This document shows, in pieces, positions 63,601 to 64,000 of a stretch of 64,000 nucleotides of DNA. The position numbers were made by a program, and so were the translations under genes. Below the pieces are notes generated by a model, which searched no databases, was not told where the DNA came from, and saw only the letters and a list, made by a program, of their open reading frames with translations. Position 1 is the stretch's first letter. Each line of letters starts with the position of its first letter. The stretch is from Antedon mediterranea (taxonomy: Eukaryota > Echinodermata > Crinoidea > Comatulida > Antedonidae): NCBI RefSeq assembly GCF_964355755.1, contig NC_092674.1:7631001-7695000 (forward strand), given 5' to 3'.

Positions 63601-63953
63601 CACTAGCTTGAACACTTTCAAACTCATTGGGTTCATATTTTTTGTACAAACTTTGGTAATTTTTATCTTTTGCGTTTAGATCTTGTTGACGAGTAGAAGC
63701 TTTAGTAACCTCTGTTTTCGCGCTTGATTGTTTTAAACTAAAATAAAACAAAGAAATGAATACGATTAAGTCGATGGTTATTTTGAGTTTCTTCTTCTCC
63801 TTTTTCCTTGCAATGCCACCCCGAGTAAATTGTTATTTCAAAATTGGCAAAAAACTATATGACTGATACTTTACCGTTTCAATATTATCAAAGTGATAGT
63901 AACTACGAAAACGGCCACAACTACTGAACCAATTACAACACCTATTACGTAAC
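55385..63953 (-). CDS. second receptor tyrosine phosphatase paralogue (RPTP2), lacks D1; 5' end outside window
   Basis: Minus-strand exons: 63953-63875 (TM), 63737-63194 (juxtamembrane), 62755-62683, 62388-62321, 56888-56634, 56408-56266, 56041-55906, 55459-55385. All borders are GT/AG with consistent phases, and exon sizes match RPTP1 (136 and 75 nt at the end). After the membrane span and a 181-codon stalk the next exon starts TVNSLLLRHLDDD, which aligns to the first exon of RPTP1 D2 (TLNSLFSRPADD). The whole D1 domain is absent; no D1 exon exists between 62755 and 63194. The remaining domain has WPKN instead of WPD and HCMDDFGRSG instead of HCSAGxGRTG. Expected: a membrane receptor with an inactive phosphatase fold. 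The ectodomain is not visible in this window. Confidence 0.85.
55499..55616. mobile_element. relic of the 9539-9681 MITE family
   Basis: Shares 'tagtgatatgacatca', 'tgtccatatat' and 'tgtcacataaagtt' with the first copy; the left end is decayed. It lies in the last intron of RPTP2. Confidence 0.6.
57033..60543 (+). pseudogene. LINE copy 2 ORF2, interrupted by a SINE and a frameshift
   Basis: The endonuclease C-terminal half keeps RRLDYFFIS and MSDHQAISL; the frame ends inside the SINE at 57882. After the SINE the frame resumes (YLSHVNLTKLTEAEQE) and includes KAPGSDGLTVEFY, NWRPITLLNIDYK, LDFQKAFDSVNR, GIRQGCPLSALLF, QLADDTVLF and CDTCNVIENDKHMLVEC. A frameshift in a T run near 60390 diverts the end; the original frame would stop at 60541-60543. 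Confidence 0.86.
57868..58165 (+). mobile_element. SINE inserted in the LINE
   Basis: About 300 bp with a B-box-like 'ggttcgaggcc', a middle part with 'tctcggataaggactataaa' and a 3' end 'ataaaaaaataaaataag'. A short duplication (ataag) seems to flank it. The 3' half is also present at 48968-49130 in inverse. It is the youngest layer at this locus. Confidence 0.7.
60545..62003 (+). repeat. repeat-expanded 3' region of LINE copy 2
   Basis: Begins after the ORF2 stop. Holds a run of about 44 T (60627-60670) and at least three loose repeats of blocks such as 'aatgataatgtatgtataaa' and 'gaatgaacccacata' (about 61050, 61558, 61976). Around 1.45 kb, against roughly 0.36 kb in copy 1 without its Helitron. 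Confidence 0.7.
63194..63953 (-). CDS. RPTP2 membrane span and repeat-rich cytoplasmic stalk
   Basis: The membrane helix reads GVVIGSVVVAVFVVTITLII and ends KR, followed by a stalk of 181 codons. The stalk repeats the sequence EP(I/V)Y(A/I)EP three times (PIYAEPEQDPVND, PVYIEPEHKQDHVND, PVYIEPIPE), plus LYKKYEPNEF. Each tyrosine is in an acidic setting and could be a phosphorylation and SH2-docking site. The segment ends RNGFKKEFE, like the RPTP1 stalk (ENGFEKEFE). Confidence 0.83.
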
Positions 63954-64000
63954 CTAAAAAGTAAAATATTACTGTACTTGAACATGGACACTTTTTATAA

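Overview
The window is AT-rich animal genomic DNA with intron-containing genes, non-LTR retrotransposons, Helitron-like elements, tandem satellites and palindromes. The gene content (a receptor tyrosine phosphatase with a Tie-like extracellular region, an invertebrate-type metallothionein, an LDL-receptor YWTD protein) and a striking density of the 8-mer TAGGCCTA fit a marine deuterostome, most likely an echinoderm. That assignment is inference; nothing here names the species.

Layout. 0.6-2.1 kb: a minus-strand secreted YWTD beta-propeller gene (3 exons visible). 4.3-9.7 kb: repeats, including a Helitron-like element and a small MITE. 9.9-11.2 kb: a complete 3-exon minus-strand metallothionein gene (71 aa, 22 Cys) with two metal-response-element matches and a CRE upstream. 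12.6-12.9 kb: a broken C2H2 zinc-finger array. 13.4-17.9 kb: a large inverted duplication with YY1-like satellite arms, a broken multicopy-family gene in its core, and a LINE fragment in one arm only. 19.1-20.9 kb: a hairpin-containing satellite. 21.1-22.1 kb: a 489-bp tandem duplication.

22.8-49.4 kb: a minus-strand receptor-type tyrosine phosphatase (RPTP1) that I could assemble exon by exon. It has 29 coding exons and 4425 nt, with phases agreeing throughout, giving 1474 aa: signal peptide, two Ig-like domains, four EGF-like, four FN3, one membrane span, an active-looking D1 phosphatase domain and a degenerate D2. Its first extracellular intron holds a nearly complete but frameshifted L1/Tx1-like LINE (35.7-43.2 kb) with matching target-site duplications and a Helitron-like element inside its 3' part.

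44.6-55.4 kb: inverted-repeat elements, a minisatellite element, SINE copies and another Helitron-like element. 55.4-64 kb: the 3' part of a second, tandem RPTP (RPTP2), also minus strand. It goes directly from the juxtamembrane exon to a D2-type domain, so it lacks D1 and looks like a receptor pseudophosphatase; its 5' end lies beyond the window. A second LINE (57.0-62.0 kb, antisense to the gene) sits in one of its introns and carries a SINE.

How it fits together: RPTP1 and RPTP2 are tandem paralogues with the same 3' exon architecture (final coding exons of 136 and 75 nt in both). RPTP1 appears able to dephosphorylate phosphotyrosine through D1. RPTP2, with repeated YxEP tyrosine motifs in its cytoplasmic stalk and no D1, looks more like a docking or decoy receptor.
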